Of a DNA stretch of 64,000 nt, positions 17,802-26,904 are shown one piece after another (position 1 is the stretch's first letter; every line of letters starts with the position of its first letter). Under the pieces are notes generated by a model. The model was not told the DNA's origin. It searched no databases and was given only the letters and a program-made list of their open reading frames with translations. This stretch comes from Albirhodobacter sp042466415 (lineage in GTDB: Bacteria; Pseudomonadota; Alphaproteobacteria; Rhodobacterales; Rhodobacteraceae): contig NZ_JAXHCH010000002.1 of the NCBI RefSeq assembly GCF_042466415.1, forward strand, positions 1,736,001 to 1,800,000, read 5' to 3'. Both the position numbers and the translations under genes were made by a program.

Positions 17802-18302
17802 TTACCCCTTCACCACAAAATCAAGACGCTGTTTGAAGCGCGTGCCATCCTCGGCCGTGGCATCAACATGCATCAACCACGCCCCCTTGCCCAAAGACAC
17901 CGGCGCGGTAAAGCTGCCGTTCTCAAACCCCAGATCAAGGCGTTGATCTTCGCGAGAGGATGTTTTGCGCCCCACCAACACCTCCAAACTGGCGACAGGC
18001 GCAGGCTGGCCCGCGTCATTGAGAATGTTGATCGTCAGCCGCGTGCCGTCGTAGACCTGTGCGACATTCCACCCGAGCGCCTCTTGCGCGGCGCGGTCTG
18101 CGTCGAAGCTTTGCGAGGCGACATAGGAGTTATCGACCTCCAATCCGGGGAAGGTCGAAATGGCCTTGAAAGCCATGAATACGTTCACGCTGATGATGAT
18201 ACCAAATGCCGCAACCGCGATCATCAGAACCTTAAAACCGGTCATCGGAGCAGCCATTTTGACACCTTTTGTCTCTGGAATCGTGGGATAAGCCTGCGTC
18301 AT
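17802..18302 (-). CDS. ccoH: cbb3 oxidase assembly protein CcoH (FixH family)
   Basis: A 166-residue protein with one N-terminal membrane helix (FKVLMIAVAAFGIIISVNVFMAF) and a periplasmic domain of FixH type (DNSYVASQSFDADRAAQEALGW). It is required for stable cbb3 assembly. Start codon overlaps the end of ccoG by four bases (ATGA), so the two are translationally coupled. Confidence 0.93.
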   Translation of the reverse strand: MTQAYPTIPETKGVKMAAPMTGFKVLMIAVAAFGIIISVNVFMAFKAISTFPGLEVDNSYVASQSFDADRAAQEALGWNVAQVYDGTRLTINILNDAGQPAPVASLEVLVGRKTSSREDQRLDLGFENGSFTAPVSLGKGAWLMHVDATAEDGTRFKQRLDFVVKG

Positions 18303-19717
18303 TTTTCGTCTCCGTTAAAGACCACCGCCTCGCCAATCCGAAGACCCGTTTCGATATCCTCTACCCAGATGGTAATCTCGGATCTCTCGGCATGGGCCAT
18401 TTGCGCACCTTTCGGCGCGATCACATAGAGGCGCTGGGTTTTCAGTTTATCGGCGGCAACAAGGATCGTATCGGCCTCGGCGCCCTCCAATTCGGTGCGC
18501 ACGGCATCAGGCGCTGTGACGCTCAACCGGAATTCGGTTTCATCATTTTGTTTGTTGCGCAGGCGGATATCATAGGCATTTCGGATCGAGCCGTCCGAGA
18601 GCGTCACATAGATCGGTTGGCGCAGGGGCGTCACGTTGAAATCGACTGGCGCCCGCAGGAACAGCGCCGCGACCAACCCGACACCGATGCCGGCCCAAAG
18701 CACGAAATAGATCATCGTGCGCGGCCGGAAGATGTGCTTCCAAACTTTAAGCGGCGCGCCCCCTGCCCGTTCCATCGCCTCGTCTTTAAGAGCGAGATAG
18801 GAAATCAGACCACGCGGCTTGCCGATCTTATCCATCATCTCGTCGCATGCATCGATGCACAGACCGCAGGTGATACATTCCAACTGTTGACCGTTGCGAA
18901 TGTCGATCCCCATCGGGCAGACGTTGACGCAAGCCATGCAATCAATGCAATCGCCGTTGCCTGCAACCGATTGCTTGCCGCGCGGCTCACCACGCCATTC
19001 GCGATAGGCGATTGTGATTGTATCTTCATCCATCATAGCCGCCTGAATCCGCGGCCAAGGGCAGGCGTAGATGCAGATCTGCTCACGTGCGAAACCGCCA
19101 AAAGCAAATGTCGTCAACGTCATGACAACGATCGTAATATAGGCGGCCGGATGCGCAGTGCCTTGCGTAAGATTGACCAAGAGCGTGGGCGCATCGGTGA
19201 AGTAAAACACCCAAGCCCCGCCCGTCGCCAAGCCAATCATCAACCATAGAACCCATTTTGTAAGACGCTTGCGGATTTTCTCGGCGTTCCATTTCTGGCG
19301 CAAAAGCCGGATGCGGGCGTTGCGATCCCCCTCGACCCAACGCTCCACCAAGATGAAGAGATCGGTCCAAACCGTTTGCGGGCAGGCATATCCGCACCAC
19401 ACCCGCCCCAAAGCAGAGGTGAACAAGAACAGGCCGAGGCCCGCCATGATCAACAGGCCGGCAACGAAGTAGAACTCATGCGGCCAGATTTCGATCATGA
19501 AAAAGAAGAACCGCCGATGCGCGAGATCGAGCAACACTGCCTGATCCGGCAAATCGGCCCCGCGATCCCAACGAATCCAAGGCAGTAGGTAGTAGATGCC
19601 CAGCATCATAGCCAACAGCCACCATTTCAACGTGCGAAAATGGCCCTTCACGCGACGGGGAAAGACGGGCTCACGCGCGGCGTAAAGTTGTTCGTCCGGC
19701 TCTGTCGTCACGTGCAT
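18299..19717 (-). CDS. ccoG: cbb3 oxidase accessory iron-sulfur membrane protein CcoG
   Basis: A 472-residue membrane protein of the RdxA/FixG family. It has several N-terminal helices and two ferredoxin-like 4Fe-4S patterns (CIDCMACVNVCPMG and CITCGLCIDACDEMM), plus CGYACPQTVW. The C-terminal region is periplasmic. CcoG is thought to act as a copper reductase delivering Cu(I) for cbb3. It is first in the ccoGHIS operon, and an FNR-type palindrome lies upstream (19829-19842). Confidence 0.94.
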   Translation of the reverse strand: MHVTTEPDEQLYAAREPVFPRRVKGHFRTLKWWLLAMMLGIYYLLPWIRWDRGADLPDQAVLLDLAHRRFFFFMIEIWPHEFYFVAGLLIMAGLGLFLFTSALGRVWCGYACPQTVWTDLFILVERWVEGDRNARIRLLRQKWNAEKIRKRLTKWVLWLMIGLATGGAWVFYFTDAPTLLVNLTQGTAHPAAYITIVVMTLTTFAFGGFAREQICIYACPWPRIQAAMMDEDTITIAYREWRGEPRGKQSVAGNGDCIDCMACVNVCPMGIDIRNGQQLECITCGLCIDACDEMMDKIGKPRGLISYLALKDEAMERAGGAPLKVWKHIFRPRTMIYFVLWAGIGVGLVAALFLRAPVDFNVTPLRQPIYVTLSDGSIRNAYDIRLRNKQNDETEFRLSVTAPDAVRTELEGAEADTILVAADKLKTQRLYVIAPKGAQMAHAERSEITIWVEDIETGLRIGEAVVFNGDEK

Positions 19718-19828
19718 TCTCCGTCTATCGCAAAGCCCCCTCTTCTAGGGGCGAACCATCCATGCGCCGCTCACGTCTCGGGGCGGCACCATTGACACCA
19801 GTCCTAACGTGCCTTGATGGGGCCGACA

Positions 19829-19842
19829 TTGACATGCGTCAA
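19829..19842. promoter_or_regulatory. FNR/FnrL-type box upstream of ccoG
   Basis: The palindrome TTGAC-ATGC-GTCAA is a good match to the FNR consensus (TTGAT-N4-ATCAA) with C/G at the fifth positions. Its centre is 118 bases upstream of the ccoG start, so it fits activation of ccoGHIS at low oxygen. Binding has not been shown here. Confidence 0.78.
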
Positions 19843-20006
19843 AGCGCCTGCCCCTAACGAAATACTCCCAGCTCCGCATATCCGCGGAACTGGGATGTTT
19901 AAGAAAGCACCGGCGCGCCCGAGACACGCGCGAACAGGACAAGGGGGCCGGTGCTCTCACCGCAGACCAAGTGACCTGCGGATCTCTCGTTTCGGGTGAG
20001 GCGAGG

Positions 20007-20879
20007 TTACTCGCCGCCGCCGCTGCTGTGGATGTAGCTTGCCACGGCGCGGATTTGCGCTTCCGTGAGGCGCTCTTTCCAGCCTGGCATAACCCCGTAC
20101 CGCGCGTTGTTCACGGTTTCGGTGAGGGTCTGGGTGTCTCCACCGTAAAGCCAGATCGCATCCGTCAGGTTGGGCGCGCCCAATTCGCGGATCCCGGTTC
20201 CATCGTCGGCATGGCACGAGGCGCAGTTTTCCTCGAACACCGTCGCGCCTGCGAGCGCGAGATCGGCGTCATGGTCCTGACCTGAAATCTGCTGCACGAA
20301 TTGCACGACCTGCGCGATTTGATCTTTCTCCAGCAACTCATCGCGACCAAAGGCAGGCATTTCCGACAGTCGCGCATCCTCATACTCGGTATTGCGAATC
20401 CCGTGGGTGATCGTGAGGTGAATATCCTCGATCGACCCGCCCCAGAGCCAGTCATCGTCAATCAGGTTCGGATAGCCGAGGCCCGCATTGCCCTGCGCTC
20501 CCGCGCCGTGACATTGCGCGCACCATGTCTCGAACACGGATTCTCCGGCATTTCGCGCGTAATCGCTGAGCTCCGGATCTTGCGCGATATCGGTCAATTC
20601 CACCGATGCGAGCTTGGCCTCGATCGGGCCATTGGCCTCGTTATAACGCGCAATCTCCGCCGCCACATCGGCCCGCGTCGATTTCCCCAAAACGCCCGGC
20701 GTTGCGCCGTTGATCAAGGGCCAAGCCGGCATCGCGATCGAATAGGCAACACCCCAGACCACACAGGCATAGAACGTCCAGAGCCACCAACGCGGCAATG
20801 GGTTGTTGAGCTCTTTGATGCCGTCCCATTCATGGCCGGTGGTCGAAGGCTGCTTTTTCTCGATTGGTTTCTTGCTCAT
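20007..20879 (-). CDS. ccoP: cbb3 cytochrome c oxidase dihaem subunit CcoP
   Basis: A 290-residue subunit with a membrane helix around residues 31-52 and two c-type haem sites, CAQCHGAG and CASCHADD, in the periplasmic domain; distal Met ligands are likely in EMPAFG and GVMPGW. It carries electrons from soluble or membrane cytochrome to CcoO. Its start overlaps the ccoQ stop by four bases. Confidence 0.96.
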   Translation of the reverse strand: MSKKPIEKKQPSTTGHEWDGIKELNNPLPRWWLWTFYACVVWGVAYSIAMPAWPLINGATPGVLGKSTRADVAAEIARYNEANGPIEAKLASVELTDIAQDPELSDYARNAGESVFETWCAQCHGAGAQGNAGLGYPNLIDDDWLWGGSIEDIHLTITHGIRNTEYEDARLSEMPAFGRDELLEKDQIAQVVQFVQQISGQDHDADLALAGATVFEENCASCHADDGTGIRELGAPNLTDAIWLYGGDTQTLTETVNNARYGVMPGWKERLTEAQIRAVASYIHSSGGGE

Positions 20880-21097
20880 CGCGAAGCCTCCTGACGGCTA
20901 TGGCCCTCATCGGTGCGCGCAGCGGATGCGCCGCGCGGGGCGGGTTTGTCTTCATGGCGGAAGGGAATGCTCGCGACATCCTCATGCACTTTGCGCACAC
21001 CCGGACGGAACACCCAAAGGATCACGAACACGAAGACGCAAAACAACGATAGAAGCGCCCAGCTATCCGCGAATTCGCGCAAGATATGATAGTCCAT
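20876..21097 (-). CDS. ccoQ: cbb3 oxidase subunit CcoQ
   Basis: A 73-residue small subunit with one membrane helix (SWALLSLFCVFVFVILWVF) and a basic tail, the FixQ/CcoQ pattern. The start at 21097 (MDYHIL...) follows a GAGGG ribosome site; a longer frame to 21157 lies within ccoO. It lies between ccoO and ccoP, with stop/start overlap to ccoP. Confidence 0.93.
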   Translation of the reverse strand: MDYHILREFADSWALLSLFCVFVFVILWVFRPGVRKVHEDVASIPFRHEDKPAPRGASAARTDEGHSRQEASR

Positions 21098-21107
21098 CTC
21101 GCCCTCC

Positions 21108-21833
21108 TTACCGGCTTGCCAAGGGCTGGAAGGTCGAGAAGTCGACCATCGTCCCAAGGACTTGGAGATAAGAGATCAGAGCATCCATCTCGGTAATCCC
21201 GGGCTTCATATCGTAGTTCGACACTTTCGCCCCCGGATAGCGCTCAACCAAGCCGTCGTAATCGCTGTTAGGATCGGCCTGCGCTTTGAAGTCGGCCTGC
21301 GCCAACTCGATCATCTCCGATGTATAAGGCACACCGACCATCGCGTTGGCTTTGAGTGAGTCCTCAATGAACTCGCCCTCAATGCGCGTATCCGACAAGA
21401 ACCCGTATTTTGGCATCACCGATTCCGGCACAACCGATTGCGGGTCCGTCAGGTGATCGACATGCCAAGCATCCGAATAGCGCCCGCCGACCCGCGCCAG
21501 ATCCGGCCCCGTGCGTTTGGACCCCCATTGGAACGGGTGGTCATACATGGATTCCGCCGCGAGCGAATAATGGCCGTAACGTTCCACCTCGTCGCGCATC
21601 GGCCGGATCATCTGGCTGTGGCAGTTGTAGCAACCCTCACGGATGTAGATCTCGCGCCCCTTCAGTTCGAGAGGGGTGTAAGGGCGCATGCCCTCCACCT
21701 TCTCGATGGTGCTTTCCAGATAGAAAAGCGGCACGATTTCCACGATCCCGCCGATGGTAACGACAAGGAAAGACCCAATCAGAAGCAGGGAGGCGTTCTT
21801 TTCAATAACGCCGTGTTTGTCGAGAAGACCCAT
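21108..21833 (-). CDS. ccoO: cbb3 cytochrome c oxidase monohaem subunit CcoO
   Basis: A 241-residue membrane-anchored cytochrome c with one N-terminal helix (LLLIGSFLVVTIGGIVEIVPLF) and a single haem site (REGCYNCHSQMIRPM), with a C-terminal MDALISYLQVLG typical of CcoO. Third electron carrier in the cbb3 chain. Located 12 bases downstream of ccoN. Confidence 0.96.
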   Translation of the reverse strand: MGLLDKHGVIEKNASLLLIGSFLVVTIGGIVEIVPLFYLESTIEKVEGMRPYTPLELKGREIYIREGCYNCHSQMIRPMRDEVERYGHYSLAAESMYDHPFQWGSKRTGPDLARVGGRYSDAWHVDHLTDPQSVVPESVMPKYGFLSDTRIEGEFIEDSLKANAMVGVPYTSEMIELAQADFKAQADPNSDYDGLVERYPGAKVSNYDMKPGITEMDALISYLQVLGTMVDFSTFQPLASR

Positions 21834-21845
21834 ATTCGTCTCTCC

Positions 21846-23441
21846 TTATTCGGCGGGCACTGCGGCGCCAACAACTGCGTCTCGCGGCTGTTTGGCGACA
21901 GTGGCCCAGAGGTTGTAGCACATGATGATCGCACCCAAGAGGAACATCGCCCCGCCCAGTCCGCGCGCAACATACATCGGGAATTTCGCGCTCACCGTGT
22001 CTGCAAAGGCGTTCACGAGGAACCCGTTCGCATCGACTTCGCGCCACATCAGGCCTTCCATGATGCCCGATACCCACATCGATGCGGCGTAGAGAACAAT
22101 CCCGATCGTCGCGAGCCAGAAGTGCCAGGATACCAACTTGAGGGAGTAAAGGCCCTCACGGTTCCACAACTTTGGCGTCAGGAAATAGAGCGCCCCGAAG
22201 GTGATCATACCGTTCCAACCCAACGCGCCGGAGTGCACGTGTCCGATCGTCCAGTCAGTGTAATGCGAGAGCGAATTCACGGCCTTGATCGACATCATCG
22301 GGCCCTCGAATGTGGACATCCCGTAGAAGCCGACAGACACAACCATCATCCGGATCACCGGATCAGTGCGCAGCTTGTCCCATGCCCCCGACAAGGTCAT
22401 CAGACCGTTGATCATCCCGCCCCATGACGGCATCCACAAGATCACCGAGAACACCATGCCAAGCGTTGTCGCCCAATCTGGCAGCGCAGTATAATGCAAG
22501 TGGTGCGGACCAGCCCAGATATAGAGGAAGATCAGCGCCCAGAAGTGCACGATGGACAGCTTGTAGGAATAGACCGGACGCTCCGCCTGTTTGGGGATGA
22601 AGTAATACATCATCCCGAGGAAACCGGCCGTCAGGAAGAAGCCAACCGCATTGTGGCCGTACCACCATTGGGTCATCGCATCCTGGACGCCGCCCGTAAC
22701 CTGAACAGAAACCGAGCCGAAGACCGACACAGGGATCGCGAGATTGTTGACCACGTGGAGCATCGCGATTGTGACGATGAACGAGAGGTAGAACCAGTTG
22801 GCCACATAGATATGGGGCTCTTTACGGCGCAAGATTGTGCACATGAAGACGATCAGGAACGCAACCCAGACAATCGTAATCCAGATGTCGATATACCAAA
22901 CCGTTTCGGCGTATTCCTTGCCCTGCGTTCCGCCCAAGATATAGGACGAGGCCGCGAGAACGATCATCAACTGCCAACCCCAGAACACGAACCAGCCGAG
23001 GTTGCCGCCGAACAAGCGCGCCGCCGAGGTGCGCTGCACGACATAAAACGCCGACATGATAAGCGCGTTACCACCGAAGGCGAAGATCACCGCCGAAGTG
23101 TGCAAAGGCCGCAAGCGCCCAAAGTTCAAAATGCCCTGCGCCCATTCGGGGTTCAGCTGCGGGAACGCAAGCTGAAACGCGATAAAGACCCCCACGAGGA
23201 AGCCCACAACGCCCCAAAAGCACGTGGCGATCACGCCCGCGCGCACCACACTATCGAAATATTCGGTTTCAGGGGCATAGCGTTTCACCCCCATATTGCG
23301 CAGCACATAAATGAACGTCACGGTCGCCGCGATGGCGACCTCGATTGCGTTCACTTGATACGCGAGATCCCGTGCATAATTGGCTGCAATGGCGGCGAAA
23401 ATCGTCACCAAGCCAAGCACGATCAGCTTAAAATAATCCAT
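21846..23441 (-). CDS. ccoN: cbb3 cytochrome c oxidase catalytic subunit CcoN
   Basis: A 531-residue haem-copper oxidase subunit with about 12-14 membrane helices. Metal ligands and signatures visible include QWWYGHNAVGFFLTAGFLG with the CuB/high-spin site helix, WAGPHHLHYTALPDW, and GHVHSGALGWNG for the low-spin and high-spin haem histidines. It reduces O2 to water with high affinity. First gene of ccoNOQP, whose promoter region holds an FNR-type box (23560-23573). Confidence 0.96.
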   Translation of the reverse strand: MDYFKLIVLGLVTIFAAIAANYARDLAYQVNAIEVAIAATVTFIYVLRNMGVKRYAPETEYFDSVVRAGVIATCFWGVVGFLVGVFIAFQLAFPQLNPEWAQGILNFGRLRPLHTSAVIFAFGGNALIMSAFYVVQRTSAARLFGGNLGWFVFWGWQLMIVLAASSYILGGTQGKEYAETVWYIDIWITIVWVAFLIVFMCTILRRKEPHIYVANWFYLSFIVTIAMLHVVNNLAIPVSVFGSVSVQVTGGVQDAMTQWWYGHNAVGFFLTAGFLGMMYYFIPKQAERPVYSYKLSIVHFWALIFLYIWAGPHHLHYTALPDWATTLGMVFSVILWMPSWGGMINGLMTLSGAWDKLRTDPVIRMMVVSVGFYGMSTFEGPMMSIKAVNSLSHYTDWTIGHVHSGALGWNGMITFGALYFLTPKLWNREGLYSLKLVSWHFWLATIGIVLYAASMWVSGIMEGLMWREVDANGFLVNAFADTVSAKFPMYVARGLGGAMFLLGAIIMCYNLWATVAKQPRDAVVGAAVPAE

Positions 23442-23559
23442 TCTGCGTCCCTTCGTCTTACCCGTCCCAAGTCATCCGTCGCCTTGTTGCACGACACGAC
23501 TCATCGGGCGGGAATTTGTTCGCCTGCGTTGCTTGTCCACGACTCGCGCGGCGCACGCA

Positions 23560-23573
23560 TTGATCTGCATCAA
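23560..23573. promoter_or_regulatory. FNR/FnrL-type box upstream of ccoN
   Basis: TTGAT-CTGC-ATCAA is a perfect FNR palindrome whose centre is 125 bases upstream of ccoN and 141 bases upstream of the divergent stress-protein gene. It is the better placed of the two sites for ccoNOQP. Confidence 0.85.
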
Positions 23574-23631
23574 GTAAATGTGAGTGCTGCACACCGCGAC
23601 ACCACAGCGCAGCCCGCGGCGGCAAACGCAT

Positions 23632-23645
23632 TTGATCCGCATCAA
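23632..23645. promoter_or_regulatory. FNR/FnrL-type box upstream of the universal stress gene
   Basis: TTGAT-CCGC-ATCAA is a perfect FNR palindrome centred 68 bases upstream of the universal-stress start codon. That distance would place it near -41 of a transcript start roughly 26 bases before the ATG, the usual activator position. Confidence 0.85.
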
Positions 23646-23706
23646 AGCGCGAGCGGGTGACAGGGCATAGTGTGAGTATAATTTCCATGCTGAAAGGGTC
23701 GAACAA

Positions 23707-24561
23707 ATGAATTACAAAACCGTTATGACCGTCCTCACCCGCCCTGCCTATATCGAGGCGGATCTGGCGCCCGCGATTGCCGCCGCGCAAGATCAAGACG
23801 CGCATCTTGACGTTCTGTGCCTCGGGCTGGATCTGGTTCAAACCGGCTATTATTTCTCGGGTGCCAGTGCGGCTCTTTATCAAGAAGGTCGCGCGTTGGC
23901 CGAGGAAGATGCGCGTAAATTGCAAGAAGCTGCCAAGGCTGCGTTGTCCGAGGCGGAAGCACAGGGCGTCAAGCTTCGTTGGAGCACCGAGCAAGCCGTC
24001 GCGCAGCTTGGCTCCGTTGGCGCCCTCATCGGGCAACGGGCGCGATTTGCCGATCTCGTCGTTGCCTCGTCGCCTTATGGCGAGGATTGTGGATCGGCGG
24101 AGGAAGCCATTGTCGAGGCTGCGTTGTTTGACGCGAGAACATCTGTTTTGCTCGCACCGAAGGGCCAAGCGTTAACCCTTGCGCCGCGTCGCGTAGTGGT
24201 GGCGTGGAACCAAAGCAACGAAGCCCTTTGCGCCATCCGCAAGGCGTTGCCTGTTCTTAAATGCGCAGAGCGCGTTGATATCACGGTGATTGATCCGCCA
24301 TCGCACGGGCCCGAGCGTTCGGATCCGGGCGGGCAGCTGGCGCAATGGCTTGCGCGTCACGGAGTGAATTGCGAAATTTCAGTTCTGGCCAAGACGCTCC
24401 CGCGCGCCGTGGACGTTTTGCAACGCCACCTGACCGATACGAAGACGGATATGTTGGTGATGGGCGCTTACGGGCAGTCCCGCCTGCGCGAGGCGATCTT
24501 GGGCGGCACCACACGCAACATGCTGGAAAGCGCAACTACCCCTGTCTTCATGGCCCATTGA
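23707..24561 (+). CDS. Universal stress protein (UspA family)
   Basis: A 284-residue protein of the UspA superfamily that probably carries two Usp-type domains. The second ends with the nucleotide-binding motif MGAYGQSRLREAILGGTTRNML (G-2x-G-9x-G pattern). The first half begins MTVLTRPAYIEADLAPAI and is divergent. Members of this group bind ATP and act in oxygen or starvation stress. Its position divergent from ccoN with its own FNR-type box suggests low-oxygen induction. A terminator was not seen before fnrL. Confidence 0.87.
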   Translation: MNYKTVMTVLTRPAYIEADLAPAIAAAQDQDAHLDVLCLGLDLVQTGYYFSGASAALYQEGRALAEEDARKLQEAAKAALSEAEAQGVKLRWSTEQAVAQLGSVGALIGQRARFADLVVASSPYGEDCGSAEEAIVEAALFDARTSVLLAPKGQALTLAPRRVVVAWNQSNEALCAIRKALPVLKCAERVDITVIDPPSHGPERSDPGGQLAQWLARHGVNCEISVLAKTLPRAVDVLQRHLTDTKTDMLVMGAYGQSRLREAILGGTTRNMLESATTPVFMAH

Positions 24562-24627
24562 TCGTCGTGCTTTTTCTTGCGCCAGACACTCTGGCGCAAG
24601 ATGAACCGAAGGGCGGCTACGGCGCGA

Positions 24628-25374
24628 TCAAGTCAGATAACCGCCATCAGAATCGTCACCCGCCTCGGAGGCGAGCAGATCCATATCAGGCACGATGATC
24701 TGGCGTTTGCCGACAAGCTCGATCACCCCGTCCCGTTTCAGGGCGGATACCTGACGCGACACAGTTTCAAGCGTCAGACCGAGGTAATCCGCCATCGCTT
24801 CACGCGTGAGCGGAAGTTCAAATGTCATTCTGCCACGCGCCGTTTGCAGCTTCACCGAAGCATCCCGCCGCGCGATGATAAGCAACAGCGATGCGATTTT
24901 CTCACGCGCGGTTTTACGCCCCAAAAGCAACATCCATTCGCGCGCCGCATCCAGCTCGTCCAAGGTCATCTCCAACAAACGCTGCGCGACATGCGGCGTT
25001 TTAACCATCATTTCTTCAAATGGTTTGCGGCGGAAACAGCACATCACGATATCTGTCGTAGCCGTCACATTATAGGCCGCCGTCTCGCGCCCCGGGCGCC
25101 CGACGAAATCTGACGGCAGCAACAATCCCACCATCTGTGTGCGGCCATCTTCGAGCGTTTGCGTCAAAGTCGCGATGCCTGACACAACAGAGGCCACAAA
25201 ATCCATCTTGTCGCCCGACCAGGCAATCGTCTGTCCGGCCTCAAAACTCCGGTAATACTTAATCTGCTCAAGGACTTCGAGCTCATCCGCTTCGCACCGC
25301 GCGCAAACAGCACGGTGCCGGATAGGACACTCGCCACATTCGGGCGAATGCGTCTGGGGAACTTGAAGCGTCAT
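24628..25374 (-). CDS. fnrL: FNR-type oxygen-responsive transcriptional regulator FnrL
   Basis: A 248-residue CRP/FNR family activator. The N-terminus has four Cys in CGECPIRHRAVCARC (residues 13-27), with a further CC near residue 113, which can ligate an O2-sensitive 4Fe-4S cluster. The helix-turn-helix EAMADYLGLTLETVSRQVSAL carries the ExxSR recognition pattern that reads TTGAT half-sites. It likely controls ccoNOQP, ccoGHIS, hemN and the stress gene. The divergent hemN has an FNR box in the shared 136-base region, so autoregulation is possible. Confidence 0.93.
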   Translation of the reverse strand: MTLQVPQTHSPECGECPIRHRAVCARCEADELEVLEQIKYYRSFEAGQTIAWSGDKMDFVASVVSGIATLTQTLEDGRTQMVGLLLPSDFVGRPGRETAAYNVTATTDIVMCCFRRKPFEEMMVKTPHVAQRLLEMTLDELDAAREWMLLLGRKTAREKIASLLLIIARRDASVKLQTARGRMTFELPLTREAMADYLGLTLETVSRQVSALKRDGVIELVGKRQIIVPDMDLLASEAGDDSDGGYLT

Positions 25375-25461
25375 CGTTTCAACTCACGTTTACCGAAAAT
25401 TACAAATCCAACCCGCCGCGGCAATCGATCGGGCCTAAGTCTGTCGCAACCCGTGCTTGAT

Positions 25462-25475
25462 TTGATTTGCATCAA
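25462..25475. promoter_or_regulatory. FNR/FnrL-type box between fnrL and hemN
   Basis: TTGAT-TTGC-ATCAA is a perfect FNR palindrome. Its centre is 42 bases upstream of the hemN ATG and 94 bases upstream of the fnrL start. It could activate hemN if transcription starts at or close to the ATG, and may also affect fnrL. Confidence 0.85.
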
Positions 25476-25510
25476 AGAAAAGCCTCGCTGGCGTCCCTAA
25501 CGATACGCCT

Positions 25511-26866
25511 ATGAAACATGAATCACAACTCGCACGCTTGGGACTTTTTGACGCAAAAGTTCCACGCTACACCAGCTACCCGACCTCGCCGCATTTCAAC
25601 AAGGATGTGGCGCCGTCCGATTTTGCCGATTGGATCTCGCAGGTGCCCGAAGGTGGCGAGATTTCGCTGTATTTGCATGTTCCATTTTGCCGCAGGCTCT
25701 GCTGGTTCTGCGCTTGCCGGACGCAGGGCACGCAATCGTCCGATCCCGTCCGCGCCTATGCGGATGTTTTGCTAGCGGAACTCAAACTCCTCAAATCGCG
25801 CCTCGCTCGCGGGGTGACTCTCTCGCGTTTGCATTGGGGCGGCGGCACGCCGACCTTGATGCCCGCCGATATGATGCGCCGGATTGCGCAGGCCGTGTTC
25901 GACGCCGTGCCTTTGGGCGAGGGCGCAGAGTTCTCGGTGGAGATTGACCCGAACGAGATCGACGCCCCTCGGCTTGATGCGCTGGCCGAGTTTGGCATGA
26001 ACCGCGCGTCGATCGGCGTGCAGGATTTCGACCCGAAAATTCAGGCCGTCATCGGGCGCGAGCAAAGCTTTGAAGTCACACAAAAAGCCGTGGATATGAT
26101 CCGCGCGCGCAACGTGCAAAGCCTGAATGCGGATATCCTCTACGGGCTGCCGCACCAAGATCACGCCACCATCACGCGGAGCGTCGAGCAACTCCTCGCC
26201 CTCGCGCCCGACCGCGTCGCACTCTACGGATACGCGCATGTGCCGTGGATGGCGCGGCGTCAGGTGATGATCCCGTCCGAGCATCTCCCCACGCCGCAAG
26301 AGCGCCTCGCGTTGTTCGAAACCGCGCGCGATTTGTTCACGGCCGCAGGCCATGTCGAGATCGGGATCGACCATTTTGCCCTGCCGTCCGACGGGCTCGC
26401 GCGCGCGCAAAGAGCGGGGAAGTTAAGGCGGAATTTTCAGGGCTACACCGACGATCAGGCAACCGCCCTGATTGGTCTGGGCGCCTCATCCATTTCAAAA
26501 TTCCCGCAAGGCTACGCGCAAAACAATCCTGCGACCGGCGCCTATACCGCCGCAATTCAATCGGGTGGCTTCGCAACCGCGCGCGGACATCGCTTTAGCA
26601 CCGATGACAAGCTGCGCGCGCGATTGATCGAGGCGCTGATGTGCGATTTCAAAATCGATCGCTCTGAAATCCTCAGCAATTTTGACATCGCACCAAAAGA
26701 TCTGCATGGCATGCTAAGCGAGGCCGCCGTCAAATTCACAGGTGCCCTCGCCCTCACGCCACAAGGGGTGGAGATCCCCCTCGCGGCGCGCGCCCTCACA
26801 CGTGTGATCGCGCGATCCTTTGACGCGTATGATCTGTCAAAGGCCGGTCATTCCTCCGCGATCTAA
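25511..26866 (+). CDS. hemN: Oxygen-independent coproporphyrinogen III oxidase
   Basis: A 451-residue radical-SAM enzyme that converts coproporphyrinogen III to protoporphyrinogen IX without O2. The cluster-binding CRRLCWFC (CxxxCxxC, near residues 59-66) is intact, as are the GGGTPTLM SAM motif and the IGVQDFDPKIQ and YGLPHQD segments. The HemN-type C-terminal domain follows. It is the anaerobic counterpart of HemF at 8495-9427. It sits next to fnrL behind an FNR-type box. Confidence 0.95.
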   Translation: MKHESQLARLGLFDAKVPRYTSYPTSPHFNKDVAPSDFADWISQVPEGGEISLYLHVPFCRRLCWFCACRTQGTQSSDPVRAYADVLLAELKLLKSRLARGVTLSRLHWGGGTPTLMPADMMRRIAQAVFDAVPLGEGAEFSVEIDPNEIDAPRLDALAEFGMNRASIGVQDFDPKIQAVIGREQSFEVTQKAVDMIRARNVQSLNADILYGLPHQDHATITRSVEQLLALAPDRVALYGYAHVPWMARRQVMIPSEHLPTPQERLALFETARDLFTAAGHVEIGIDHFALPSDGLARAQRAGKLRRNFQGYTDDQATALIGLGASSISKFPQGYAQNNPATGAYTAAIQSGGFATARGHRFSTDDKLRARLIEALMCDFKIDRSEILSNFDIAPKDLHGMLSEAAVKFTGALALTPQGVEIPLAARALTRVIARSFDAYDLSKAGHSSAI

Positions 26867-26873
26867 GGTGAAC

Positions 26874-26904
26874 GCTGAAGCCGCCCTCCTCCGGCGGCTT
26901 CAGC
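26874..26904. terminator. Hairpin between hemN and the convergent glycosyltransferase gene
   Basis: A perfect 12-base-pair stem (GCTGAAGCCGCC / GGCGGCTTCAGC) with a seven-base loop overlaps the glycosyltransferase stop codon. No T-run follows on either strand, so it may be a factor-assisted terminator or only an RNA stabiliser. Confidence 0.62.

Noticed and set aside
22494..23660. A 388-residue plus-strand frame opposite ccoN.
   Set aside because: It is His/Arg/Asp-rich, unlike any known family, and lies across the metal-binding ccoN helices. It is a shadow frame.
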